Source: Stenotrophomonas sp. PS02298 (GTDB taxonomy: Bacteria > Pseudomonadota > Gammaproteobacteria > Xanthomonadales > Xanthomonadaceae). From it: DNA of 46,651 nt. The notes under the pieces are model-generated. The model did not search any database. It was not told the DNA's origin and saw only the letters and a list, made by a program, of their open reading frames with translations. A program made the position numbers and the translations under genes. Below are positions 9,542 through 19,097 of this stretch, in pieces (positions within the stretch are counted from its first letter, which is position 1; each line of letters opens with the position of its first letter). The stretch covers positions 1 through 46,651 of the forward strand of contig NZ_JASCOR010000014.1 of assembly GCF_029959445.1 (NCBI RefSeq), in the 5' to 3' direction.

Positions 9542-10369
9542 ATGCAGAAACCCGCCGTAACCGTCATGGTCAAGGCCGCCCGCCTCGCCGGCAACGTCCT
9601 GCTCCGCAACATCAACAAGCTTGAAGCCCTCAACGTGGTACAGAAGGGTCGGATGGATTACGCCAGCGAAGTCGATGCCGACGCTGAGAAGGTGATCGTC
9701 AAGGAACTCAAGCGCGCCTACCCGGAATACGGCATTTTCGGTGAGGAAGGCGGCATCCAGGGCGTCAACCGCATGATGTGGGTGATCGACCCGCTCGATG
9801 GCACCAGCAACTACCTGCGCGGCTTCCCGCACTACTGCGTCTCCATCGCCCTGGTTGAAAACGGCGAGCCGACCGACGCGGTGATCTTCGACCCGCTGCG
9901 CAACGAGCTGTTCACTGCCTCCAAGGGCAATGGCGCCGTGCTCAACGACCGCCGCCTGCGCGTGGCTGACCGCAAGGACCTGGAAGGCACGATGATCCAC
10001 ACCGGCTTCGCCCCGCGCGAACGCAGCCGTGCCAGCACCCAGCTCAAGACCGTCGACACCCTGCTGGTGCAGGCTGAAGACGTGCGCCGCACCGGCTCCG
10101 CCGCGCTGGACCTTGCCTACGTGGCCTGCGGCCGCGCCGACGCCTACTTCGAGGCTGGCGTGAAGGCATGGGACATCGCTGCCGGCGTGCTGCTGGTTCG
10201 CGAAGCCGGTGGCAAGGTCTGCAACTACCGCGGCGCGCCACTGGACCGCATGGACTCGCGCGGCCCGGAGACCCAGCAGGTCGTGGCTGGCAACATCAAG
10301 GTGTGCGAAGCCCTGCAGAAGGTCATCGTCAACACCGGCTACGCTGCCGAGTTCGACCCGAAGTTCTGA
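9542..10369 (+). CDS. suhB: SuhB, inositol-1-monophosphatase family protein
   Basis: 275 residues from the ATG at 9542, preceded by CGGGAG. The longer frame upstream is not family sequence. Metal-binding motifs of the lithium-sensitive phosphatases are present: [17 protein letters not shown] and KAWDIAAG. In Enterobacteria SuhB also joins the rRNA antitermination complex through NusA. A strong terminator follows at 10398. Confidence 0.95.
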   Translation: MQKPAVTVMVKAARLAGNVLLRNINKLEALNVVQKGRMDYASEVDADAEKVIVKELKRAYPEYGIFGEEGGIQGVNRMMWVIDPLDGTSNYLRGFPHYCVSIALVENGEPTDAVIFDPLRNELFTASKGNGAVLNDRRLRVADRKDLEGTMIHTGFAPRERSRASTQLKTVDTLLVQAEDVRRTGSAALDLAYVACGRADAYFEAGVKAWDIAAGVLLVREAGGKVCNYRGAPLDRMDSRGPETQQVVAGNIKVCEALQKVIVNTGYAAEFDPKF

Positions 10370-10397
10370 TTCAGCTGCCATCGCAGTGAATCATCCG

Positions 10398-10432
10398 AAA
10401 TCCGATGCCAGTCTCCTGGCATCGGATTTTTT
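10398..10432 (+). terminator. Rho-independent terminator of suhB
   Basis: AAATCCGATGCCA - GTCTCC - TGGCATCGGATTT followed by a T-run: a 13-bp perfect stem. The same stem sequence recurs after dxs at 45160-45195 with only the loop changed. Confidence 0.9.
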
Positions 10433-10460
10433 GTGGGCAAAGCTCTGTTCACCGATTTTC

Positions 10461-10558
10461 TTGTGGGAGCGGCGTAAGCCGCGAAGCAGGAAATCCATCA
10501 GATGACACAAACCGCCGGCGCCGCAGCAATGCCGGCTTCGCAGCTGACGCAGCTCCCC
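10461..10558. repeat. REP pair (inverted), second arm degenerate
   Basis: The first arm TTGTGGGAGCGGCGTAAGCC continues into GCGAAGC at 10461-10487. The second, inverted arm at 10532-10558 reads GGCTTCGCAGCTGACGCAGC, with several changes. It is the same family as 14926-15006, 29743-29844 and 45195-45298. It lies between the suhB terminator and the convergent membrane-protein gene. Confidence 0.75.
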
Positions 10559-10572
10559 CAACGTCGGCCCAA

Positions 10573-11391
10573 TCAGCCGGCCGACACCGCAGGAAGCACC
10601 GCACCAGCCACAGGCTGCCGGCCCCAGCCATAGCGGGCGGCCAACCAGATCTCCAGCACTACCAGCACCATCACGATCAGCAAAGGCAACAGCAAGCCAA
10701 AGTAGATACCCGGCATCATCGAGCTGATCTGCGCCTTCAATAGACGGATCACGCCCTTGGTATGCAGCAGCTCGCTCATGCGCATGCCCAGCGCCTCGCG
10801 GACCACGGCTTTGTCCAGCCCGCTGCGGCCACCAACCTCCTTCACCAGGCTGTCCTCCACCCAGCGCAGCATCACTTCGCTGCGCAGTTGTTCGATGCCC
10901 TTGCGCATCCAGCGCTGCGGCAAGCTTTCACCGCTGAGCATGCTGATATCGGCAAGCCTGTGCTCACCCAGATAGGACTCCACGGCCATGCGCGCGGCTT
11001 CGTGCGCGGAAACATCATCGCGCAGCATCGCCTCCAACTCCGGCGTATCCAGCGACCGTCCGAACTCGACCAGCCAATGCTCGGTCGCTGCCTGCAGATG
11101 TGGCTGGAAGTGATCGATCTGCTTGTACAGCGCACGCTGCCCGCCGGCCACCAGCCCCACCTGTAACCCAATGAAGGCAAACAACAGCGGCAGCACCACC
11201 ACATAGCTGCCAATCAGCCAGTGATGCCAACGCCGTCGCCGGGCGAGGCAACCCCTGCGCGCCAGAGCGACCCACACGGCGACCCCCAAGGCCAGGCCCA
11301 GAGCCGCCCCGAGCAACGAGCCGCCAATCAGGTCCAGCACGCTCAGCCCATTCCAGAACTCCATTGCCCAATACTGCGCGTCCTGCACCAT
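10573..11391 (-). CDS. Membrane protein of unknown function
   Basis: 272 residues from an ATG at 11391 with an excellent ribosome site (AAAGGAGCTT just before it); an ATG 12 codons upstream lacks one. Two N-terminal membrane segments (about residues 14-36 and 50-72) are joined by an Arg-rich loop (RRGCLARRRR). A soluble region of about 150 residues, rich in charged helices, follows. A last membrane segment (about 228-252) ends in a short, mildly basic tail. I do not recognise the family. It is a monocistronic-looking gene between htpX and suhB, with the htpX terminator just upstream. Confidence 0.8.
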   Translation of the reverse strand: MVQDAQYWAMEFWNGLSVLDLIGGSLLGAALGLALGVAVWVALARRGCLARRRRWHHWLIGSYVVVLPLLFAFIGLQVGLVAGGQRALYKQIDHFQPHLQAATEHWLVEFGRSLDTPELEAMLRDDVSAHEAARMAVESYLGEHRLADISMLSGESLPQRWMRKGIEQLRSEVMLRWVEDSLVKEVGGRSGLDKAVVREALGMRMSELLHTKGVIRLLKAQISSMMPGIYFGLLLPLLIVMVLVVLEIWLAARYGWGRQPVAGAVLPAVSAG

Positions 11392-11452
11392 AAGCTCCTT
11401 TGCCTGCAGTGCCTGGAGGGCAGGCACAACTGCAGCCGTGGCCGCAAAACAG

Positions 11453-11476
11453 ACAACGCCCCTTGCGGGGCGTTGT
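11453..11476 (-). terminator. Rho-independent terminator of htpX
   Basis: On the minus strand the stem ACAACGCCCC - GCAA - GGGGCGTTGT (10 bp) is followed by CTGTTTTG. It sits 68 bp past the htpX stop and upstream of the next minus-strand start at 11391. Confidence 0.85.
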
Positions 11477-11543
11477 CTTCAATCACCTACGAAGCTTGCT
11501 GGAACCCGGACAGTTGCTGCCCGCAGCAACTTCAATCGTCAAC

Positions 11544-12410
11544 TCAGGCCACCGTCGAGGAACGCAGCGCAGCGATGCGCTCTTCCAGCGGCGGATGGCT
11601 CAGGAACAGCTTCTTGGCAGTGGAGCCGGCAATGCCGAATGCCGCGATCTGGGTCGGCAGGGTGCTCTGGCCGTGGTTGAGCTTCAAACGCTCCAGTGCG
11701 GCGATCATCTTCTGGCGACCCGCCAGCGACGCACCGCCATGGTCGGCGCGGAACTCACGACGGCGCGAGAACCACATCGCGATCATCGTTGCGAACAGGC
11801 CGAACACCATCTCCAGCACGAACACGATGATGTAGTAAGCAAAACCACGGCCGCCGCCTTCGCGATTGCCCGACAGCGCGCTGTCGATGACGCCGCCGAC
11901 AACACGCGCCAGCACGATGACGAAGGTGTTCAACACACCCTGCAGCAGCGCCATGGTGATCATGTCGCCATTGGCGACGTGGGCGATTTCATGGCCCAGC
12001 ACCGCCTCGGCCTCGTCCTCGCTCATGTTGTGCAGCAGGCCGGTGGACACCGCCACCATTGCGTTGTTGCGGTTGGCACCGGTCGCAAAGGCATTGATCT
12101 CGGGAGCGTCGTACACCGCCACTTCCGGCATGCCGATGCCGGCCGCCTTGGCCTGGCGAGCCACGGTGTCCAGCAGCCAGCGCTCGGTCTGGTTGCGCGG
12201 CTCGGTGATGACGACCGCGCCGGTGCCGCGCTTGGCCATGAACTTGGACAGCAGCAGCGAGATGATCGAGCCACCGAAGCCAAAGATGGCTGCCATGACC
12301 AGCAAGCCGCTCATCTTCGAGGGGTCAGTCCCCAGCAGAGACATGACGACGCTGGCCAATGCCAGCACTGCCAAGTTGGTCAGAAGAAACAGCCCGATAC
12401 GGGTAAACAT
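11544..12410 (-). CDS. htpX: HtpX, inner-membrane M48 zinc protease
   Basis: 288 residues from the ATG at 12410 ([15 protein letters not shown]), the usual start of xanthomonad HtpX. An in-frame ATG five codons earlier is possible. There are two N-terminal membrane hairpins (about 5-30, 33-55), zinc motif [10 protein letters not shown], two further membrane segments (about 150-175, 190-212), and the third ligand region [10 protein letters not shown]. HtpX degrades damaged membrane proteins alongside FtsH. It is divergent from gluQ, followed by its own terminator, and has no visible heat-shock promoter I can claim. Confidence 0.96.
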   Translation of the reverse strand: MFTRIGLFLLTNLAVLALASVVMSLLGTDPSKMSGLLVMAAIFGFGGSIISLLLSKFMAKRGTGAVVITEPRNQTERWLLDTVARQAKAAGIGMPEVAVYDAPEINAFATGANRNNAMVAVSTGLLHNMSEDEAEAVLGHEIAHVANGDMITMALLQGVLNTFVIVLARVVGGVIDSALSGNREGGGRGFAYYIIVFVLEMVFGLFATMIAMWFSRRREFRADHGGASLAGRQKMIAALERLKLNHGQSTLPTQIAAFGIAGSTAKKLFLSHPPLEERIAALRSSTVA

Positions 12411-12502
12411 GGGAAACAGATCCATAAGGATTGGAGATAGAGGCAATTTGCGGCGCAGACAGCTTGAATTCAAGCATTAATCTGACCGACGATTCAGTTT
12501 CG

Positions 12503-13390
12503 ATGCCAGCTATTCCCTACCGCGGCCGCTTTGCGCCCTCCCCGACCGGTCCTTTGCACCTGGGCTCCATGCTGGCCGCCTTCGGCAGCTGGTTGCTGGC
12601 CCGCCATGCCTGTGGCCAATGGCTGGTGCGCGTGGAGGACGTAGACCCCCCTCGTGAAGTCCCCGGCGCGGTCGATTCACAGCTGGCCACGCTCAGCGCG
12701 TTCGGCCTGACGTCGGACTTTCCGGTGCAGTTCCAGAGCCAGCGCAACGCCCTTTACCAGGCCGCCGTCGAACAACTGCTGGACCAGGGCAAGGCCTTTG
12801 CCTGCCACTGCAGCCGCGCCGACCTCGCCAGCCAGGGTGGCATCCACCGGCGCTGTGTCGCCGGCCAGCAGCGCCCGCAACCGGCAATCCGTCTTCGCGT
12901 GGCCGACGGCAGCCACGTCAGCTTCGACGACGCCCTGCAAGGCCGCCAGCAACAGGACGTGGACCGCGACGTCGGCGACGTGGTCCTGCTGCGCGCCGAT
13001 GGTTATTGGGCCTATCAGCTGGCCGTGGTGGTGGACGACGCCGAGCAGGGCATCACCCACGTGGTGCGTGGCGCTGACCTGATCGACTCCACTGCCCGGC
13101 AGATACTGCTGCAGCAGGCGCTGTGCCTGCCCACCCCGCACTACCTGCACCTGCCGTTGCTGCTGGACAGTGCCGGACAGAAGCTGTCCAAGTCGCAGGC
13201 CGCCATCCCCGTGGACAGCGCCCAGCCCCTGCCCGTGCTGCGCTGGCTGTGGGCGGCACTGGGCCAGCCGCCGCCTGCCCTGGATGCGGCAACCAGCGTT
13301 GCCGAGGCGCTGCGGCACGCAGCCGCCGCCTTCGAGCCGACCCGGCTGCAAAAAACCTCGCTTCTGGCCCCGCTGCAGCCCCCGGGTTGA
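12503..13390 (+). CDS. gluQ: Glutamyl-Q tRNA(Asp) synthetase
   Basis: 295 residues, a truncated glutamyl-tRNA synthetase paralogue without the anticodon-binding domain. It glutamylates queuosine in the wobble position of tRNA-Asp. The start MPAIPYRGRFAPSPTGPLHLGS contains the class I HxGH-like motif. The zinc site begins with ACHCSR and closes with HRRC. KLSKS is the KMSKS-like loop. The ATG at 12503 is chosen because the upstream 24 codons are not conserved-looking. The queuosine-pathway gene queG lies about 9 kb away. Confidence 0.94.
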   Translation: MPAIPYRGRFAPSPTGPLHLGSMLAAFGSWLLARHACGQWLVRVEDVDPPREVPGAVDSQLATLSAFGLTSDFPVQFQSQRNALYQAAVEQLLDQGKAFACHCSRADLASQGGIHRRCVAGQQRPQPAIRLRVADGSHVSFDDALQGRQQQDVDRDVGDVVLLRADGYWAYQLAVVVDDAEQGITHVVRGADLIDSTARQILLQQALCLPTPHYLHLPLLLDSAGQKLSKSQAAIPVDSAQPLPVLRWLWAALGQPPPALDAATSVAEALRHAAAAFEPTRLQKTSLLAPLQPPG

Positions 13391-13446
13391 GCGCAGTTTC
13401 ATTAGAATCGGGGACTGCCCTGCACATCTGCCCTGGAGTTGAGCCC

Positions 13447-14187
13447 ATGACATCGCGCGTCGCACTGGTCACCGGTGGTACCGGCGGCATCGGTACTGCC
13501 ATCTGCCAACGCCTGGTCGATCAAGGGCACCGCGTCGCCACCAACTACCGCAACGCCGAAAAGGCGCAGCAGTGGCAACAGACCATGCGCAGCAAGGGCT
13601 ATGACATCGCATTGTTCGAAGGCGACGTGGCGCACCCGGACAGCGGCCGCGCCCTGATCCAGGCCGTGGAAGCCGGACTGGGACCGGTGGAGATCCTGGT
13701 CAACAACGCCGGCATCACCCGCGACACCACCTTCCACCGGATGAGCCCGGAACAGTGGCATGAGGTGATCAACACCAACCTCAACTCGGTGTTCAACGTC
13801 ACCCGTCCGGTGATCGAAGGCATGCGCAAGCGCGGTTGGGGCCGGGTGATCCAGATCAGCTCGATCAACGGCCTCAAGGGCCAGTACGGCCAGGCCAACT
13901 ACGCCGCCGCCAAGGCCGGCATGCATGGCTTCACCATCTCCCTGGCGCGCGAGAATGCCGGCTTCGGCATTACCGTCAACACCATCTCGCCGGGCTACGT
14001 GGCCACCGACATGGTGATGGCCGTACCCGAGGAAGTACGGGCAAAGATCATTGCCGACATCCCCACCGGGCGCCTGGGCAAGCCGGAGGAGATCGCCTAC
14101 GCGGTCGCCTTCCTGGTTGCCGAGGAAGCCAGCTGGATCACCGGCTCGAATCTGGACATCAATGGTGGTCACCACATGGGCTGGTGA
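13447..14187 (+). CDS. phbB: Acetoacetyl-CoA reductase (PhbB/PhaB)
   Basis: 246 residues, short-chain dehydrogenase/reductase fold. It reduces acetoacetyl-CoA to (R)-3-hydroxybutyryl-CoA with NADPH, the monomer step for polyhydroxybutyrate. Visible are the glycine motif TGGTGGIG, NNAG, and the catalytic Ser (ISSING) with YxxxK in ANYAAAKAG. The Q-Y-G-Q-A-N-Y segment and the C-terminal NGGHHMGW resemble PhaB closely. It precedes the PHA regulator phaR, which supports the call. No PHA synthase is in the window. Confidence 0.9.
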   Translation: MTSRVALVTGGTGGIGTAICQRLVDQGHRVATNYRNAEKAQQWQQTMRSKGYDIALFEGDVAHPDSGRALIQAVEAGLGPVEILVNNAGITRDTTFHRMSPEQWHEVINTNLNSVFNVTRPVIEGMRKRGWGRVIQISSINGLKGQYGQANYAAAKAGMHGFTISLARENAGFGITVNTISPGYVATDMVMAVPEEVRAKIIADIPTGRLGKPEEIAYAVAFLVAEEASWITGSNLDINGGHHMGW

Positions 14188-14210
14188 CAACCGGCTGCTG
14201 ACCGCCCACG

Positions 14211-14297
14211 CCATGTTGCACAACATGGCGATTCATGTTGCGCAACAAACCTGGAGTTCCCCGACGCTTGCAACCTGTACTTTTGGCGGTTGCAAGC
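14211..14297. promoter_or_regulatory. Cluster of TTGC-type inverted repeats upstream of phaR (putative PhaR operators)
   Basis: Three dyads sit within 90 bp: CCATGTTG-CA-CAACATGG (14211-14228), TGTTGCGCAACA (14236-14247), and GCTTGCAACC (14266-14275) paired with GGTTGCAAGC (14288-14297). More TGC/GCA words follow up to 14323. PhaR proteins bind TGC-rich dyads and repress their own genes in other bacteria, so these are good operator candidates. The site assignment is inference. Confidence 0.6.
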
Positions 14298-14347
14298 CCT
14301 GCTGCACTGCGCCATGCTGCGCACCTACCGTGACGAGTGACTGCTTA

Positions 14348-14872
14348 ATGGCTGCGACCCGCATCATCAAGAAGTATCCGAATCGCCGGCTCTACGACAC
14401 CGAGATTTCCAGCTACATCACCATCGAAGACGTCCGTCAGTTGATCCTCGACGGTGAGGATTTCGAGGTCCGCGACGCCAAGAGTGGCGACGACCTGACC
14501 CGTTCGGTGCTGCTGCAGATCATTGCGGACAAGGAGCAGGACGGCGAGCCGATGCTGTCCACCCAGCTGTTGAGCCAGTTGATCCGGTTCTACGGTGACT
14601 CGTTGCAGGGCTTCATGGGCAATTACCTGGAGCGCAGCATGCAGGTGTTCCTGGACCAGCAGCAGCAGTTCCGCCAGCAGATGGGCAACCTGCTCGGGCA
14701 AACGCCGTGGGCGATGATGAACCAGCTCACCGAGCGCAACCTGGAGCTGTGGCAGGAATTCCAGCGCAACATGGGCGGTGGTTTTGGCGGCACCCGCCCA
14801 CCGGCAGGCACCAGCAAGCCAACCGATCCGCCGCCGGGCGGCACCGGAAGCAAGACCCGCAGCGGTCGCTGA
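14348..14872 (+). CDS. phaR: PhaR, polyhydroxyalkanoate synthesis repressor
   Basis: 174 residues from the ATG at 14348. The N-terminal DNA- and PHA-binding domain begins IIKKYPNRRLYDTEISSYITI, the family signature, followed by the second accumulation-regulator domain (QLLSQLIRFYGDSLQGFMGNYLE) and a Gln-rich coiled region. The C-terminus is a low-complexity Gly/Pro/Thr tail. PhaR represses phasin and PHA genes until it is titrated by the polymer. It follows phbB by 160 bp with an operator-like repeat cluster between, and a strong terminator follows. Confidence 0.95.
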   Translation: MAATRIIKKYPNRRLYDTEISSYITIEDVRQLILDGEDFEVRDAKSGDDLTRSVLLQIIADKEQDGEPMLSTQLLSQLIRFYGDSLQGFMGNYLERSMQVFLDQQQQFRQQMGNLLGQTPWAMMNQLTERNLELWQEFQRNMGGGFGGTRPPAGTSKPTDPPPGGTGSKTRSGR

Positions 14873-14880
14873 GGGCAACG

Positions 14881-14910
14881 AAAAGGCCGACGCAAGCGTC
14901 GGCCTTTTGC
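14881..14910 (+). terminator. Rho-independent terminator of phaR
   Basis: AAAAGGCCGACG - CAAG - CGTCGGCCTTTT, a 12-bp perfect stem with flanking A and T tracts, 8 bp after the phaR stop. Confidence 0.93.
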
Positions 14911-14925
14911 TTTGTAGCGCTTTGT

Positions 14926-15006
14926 TTTTGTAGGAGCGGCGCAAGCCGCGAAGCTATTGCAGCATCAGACCCAACGGCTTCGCGGCTTACGCCGCTCCTA
15001 CAAAAG
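14926..15006. repeat. REP pair in inverted orientation
   Basis: Arm 1 (14926-14953) TTTTTGTAGGAGCGGCGCAA continues into GCCGCGAAGC. Arm 2 (14979-15006) is its near-perfect reverse complement, ending GCCGCTCCTACAAAA. About 25 bp lie between them. It is placed between convergent phaR and the TraB/GumN gene, typical of a BIME-like element. Confidence 0.9.
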
Positions 15007-15024
15007 CTACAGCAGCCCACGCAC

Positions 15025-15960
15025 TCAACGCTTGCAGGCGCTGCAGATCCGCTCGACCTTGTAGCCCTGCGCGCGCAACTTCTCGACCACGCCATCGCTG
15101 CCCAGCAGATGCAGTGCACCGACTACCACCAGCGTATTTCCGCGCCCTGGCTGCAACCACTGCTGCAGGCTGGGCAGCCAGGCATTGTTGCGGTCCACGT
15201 TGATCCGCTGATACAGGCCCGGGTACTCGCGCTTCATCTGCGCGGCCATGTCCCGCCACAACATCACATCATCGCCACGGCGCCAGGCATCGTGCAGCTG
15301 GCGGCTCTGCTCGTCGCCCTTGTCGACCTGCTCCAAGGCTTCACGCAGCAACTGACGCTGCTCATCGATGCTCATGCTGTCGAGCATGGTGATCTGCGAT
15401 GCCGCGCTTTCAAGCCCGGAAGCCGGCTTGTTGGCCTGCGCGGCACGGTCCATCAGATGCCGGTCCAATCCGGACTTCGGGTCCAAGCCCTGTTGGGTCA
15501 TCTGCGCGACGCTGATAGTCAGGCCGACGAACCAGGGTTTGAATCCAGCCAGCCGATCGACCGGCATGTTGTTGGCCGCCCCCCATCGTTCCAGCTGCTG
15601 CCAGGTGGCCGGATCAAGATCATCCTTGAGTTGGCGACCGTCACGACGCAGCGCCGCCTGCATCATCTGCGCGGCCAGCTGCGGCGAGTTCATTTCCTCC
15701 GGCGACAGCTCGAACAACAGGCGCTGCGCTCCTGCGAACGCGCGGTCGACATCGGCGGACAACGGATAGTCATCGGCCTTGAGCAGATGGAAGGAACCCA
15801 GCAGATACAGATCGCTGCCCTGGCCGCCGCTCACTTTCCACAGCAGCGGTACCGGTGGCTGCTTCGCGGCCGGCTTGGGCGTGGCTGCACTTGCCAACAA
15901 CGGTGCTGCAACCAACAGGCCGGTGGCCAGCAACATGCCCATACGCGTGATCCACTTCAT
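15025..15960 (-). CDS. TraB/GumN family protein (putative periplasmic metallohydrolase)
   Basis: 311 residues with an N-terminal signal peptide (about 1-26). The TraB/TIKI-type core is intact: GSFH with His58 in LYLLGSFHLL, the Glu of LLFELSPEE, and the second GxxH in VVVGALHLL near the C-terminus. Relatives include GumN, found beside xanthan genes, and TIKI proteases. The start ATG at 15960 overlaps the DUF1684 stop as ATGA, so it is translated from the mutL mRNA. The substrate is unknown. A second, degenerate paralogue lies at 45466. Confidence 0.9.
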   Translation of the reverse strand: MKWITRMGMLLATGLLVAAPLLASAATPKPAAKQPPVPLLWKVSGGQGSDLYLLGSFHLLKADDYPLSADVDRAFAGAQRLLFELSPEEMNSPQLAAQMMQAALRRDGRQLKDDLDPATWQQLERWGAANNMPVDRLAGFKPWFVGLTISVAQMTQQGLDPKSGLDRHLMDRAAQANKPASGLESAASQITMLDSMSIDEQRQLLREALEQVDKGDEQSRQLHDAWRRGDDVMLWRDMAAQMKREYPGLYQRINVDRNNAWLPSLQQWLQPGRGNTLVVVGALHLLGSDGVVEKLRAQGYKVERICSACKR

Positions 15961-16897
15961 GCGGCTGGCTCCTGCTTGTGCTTGGCATAGGATTTTTCAC
16001 CCGCCGTCACTTCCATGTCCAAGCGGTTCTCCGGCGGCGGCAACGGGCAGGTCGCAAACGGGGTGAATGCACACGGTGGGTTGTAGGCACGGTTGAAGTC
16101 AATCACCACCTGGCTTTCTGCATCCGGCACATCCACGTCGATGTAGCGCCCGGCCGCATAACTGCCGCGGCCACTGGTACGGTCAGCGAAGATCACCTGC
16201 AGCGGACGCCCGACATCACCCAATGCCTCCAGCCGCCAGGTTCGTCCGTCACGTTCGAACTCGATCACCCCGGCATTGGCCAGTTCACTGGTCAGCCCAG
16301 TGATATCGACAATCGGAATGGTCTTGTTGACGTCATGCGGCACGAACCGCGCGGTGATGCGCCAACTCGGATCCGCCGGCCAGTAATCCAGATGGGTGAA
16401 ATCCACACGTGCAGGTGCATCGGCATGCTTCACCCGCAGCCCGAAACGCGGCCCACGTTCGATCAGGCTCAAGGTGCCCTTGTCATCATCGAAATGGATC
16501 AGCGTCGGCGCATCGGCATGGTCACTGTGCAACGGGATGCGGCCCTTCACCACCTGCCCGTCCACCTTCACCGGGACACCTGCCTCCGGTGTAAAGAACC
16601 ATCCCTCACCTACGCGCGTGACCATTCCCATGCGCGGTGGACCCGCCGCCAGGCGGACGCCACTGGTACTGCCGCTGCCGATGTAATGCGCTTTCAGGTC
16701 CAGCCAATGCAGGCCGACCAGACTGGTCCAGCCATCCGGAGCCAGCAATTCGGTCAGCCGTTGCTCGCGCCAGCGTTCATTGTCATGCGCGAACGCCGGA
16801 TCAACCTTCGCCGTCGGCGCTGCGTTCCTCGCGTCATCGCCACAGCCACCGAGCAGCATCGTGGCGAGCAATGCCACACACCCCATTACGTGTTTCA

Positions 16898-16898
<1 letters not shown>
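15957..16898 (-). CDS. DUF1684 lipoprotein
   Basis: About 313 residues. The ATG at 16898 shares its A with the mutL stop (TGATG); an in-frame TTG one codon upstream is less likely. The lipobox is LLGGC, with the mature Cys near residue 19. The C-terminal half shows the strong DUF1684 signature: FADRTSGRGSYAAGRYIDVD, VVIDFNRAYNPPCAFTPFAT and CPLPPPENRLDMEV. The function of the family is not known to me. Ends overlap both neighbours, so it sits in the middle of a mutL-led operon. Confidence 0.9.
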
Positions 16899-18757
<1,859 letters not shown>

Positions 18758-19097
18758 GCCGCACCGCCGGTCAATAGCAGGGCTGTGGCGCGATACGGGA
18801 ACGAGATTTGGCGGGGGATCAGGCTGACTTCATGCATGCCGACGATGATAGCCGAGCACGGGCCGAACACCGAGATTGGTGCTGGCCAATCGCCATGGCC
18901 GGAGGCACCGCAGCGGCCGCGAGCCACTCCCTTCTCCCTTCGGGAGAAGGTGCCCCGAAGGGGCGGATGAGGGTGCGTCTGCTAGCGTTTCCGCCCGCAG
19001 CGGCCGGAAATGAACTGCCAGTTCACCACTACTGTTTCGCCCCACCCTCACCCCAACCCCTTACCCGCAGGGAGAGGGGCTCAAAGCAAGTACCGCC
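18758..19097. other. 340-bp gap between mutL and the amidase gene, with two repeat families
   Basis: Bases 18928-18974 hold a family A repeat in inverted orientation: TCCCTTCTCCCTTCGGGAGA then AGGTGCCCCGAAGGGGCGGA. Bases 19041-19080 hold family B (CCCACCCTCACCCCAACCCC...GGGAGAGGGGC), also seen at 42173-42214. The first 170 bp, upstream of mutL, show no recognisable element and probably contain its promoter. Open frames here are short and have no coding character. Confidence 0.7.

Noticed and set aside
14926..15006. CRISPR-like repeat array
   Set aside because: Only two arms in inverted orientation; this is a REP pair, not direct repeats with spacers.
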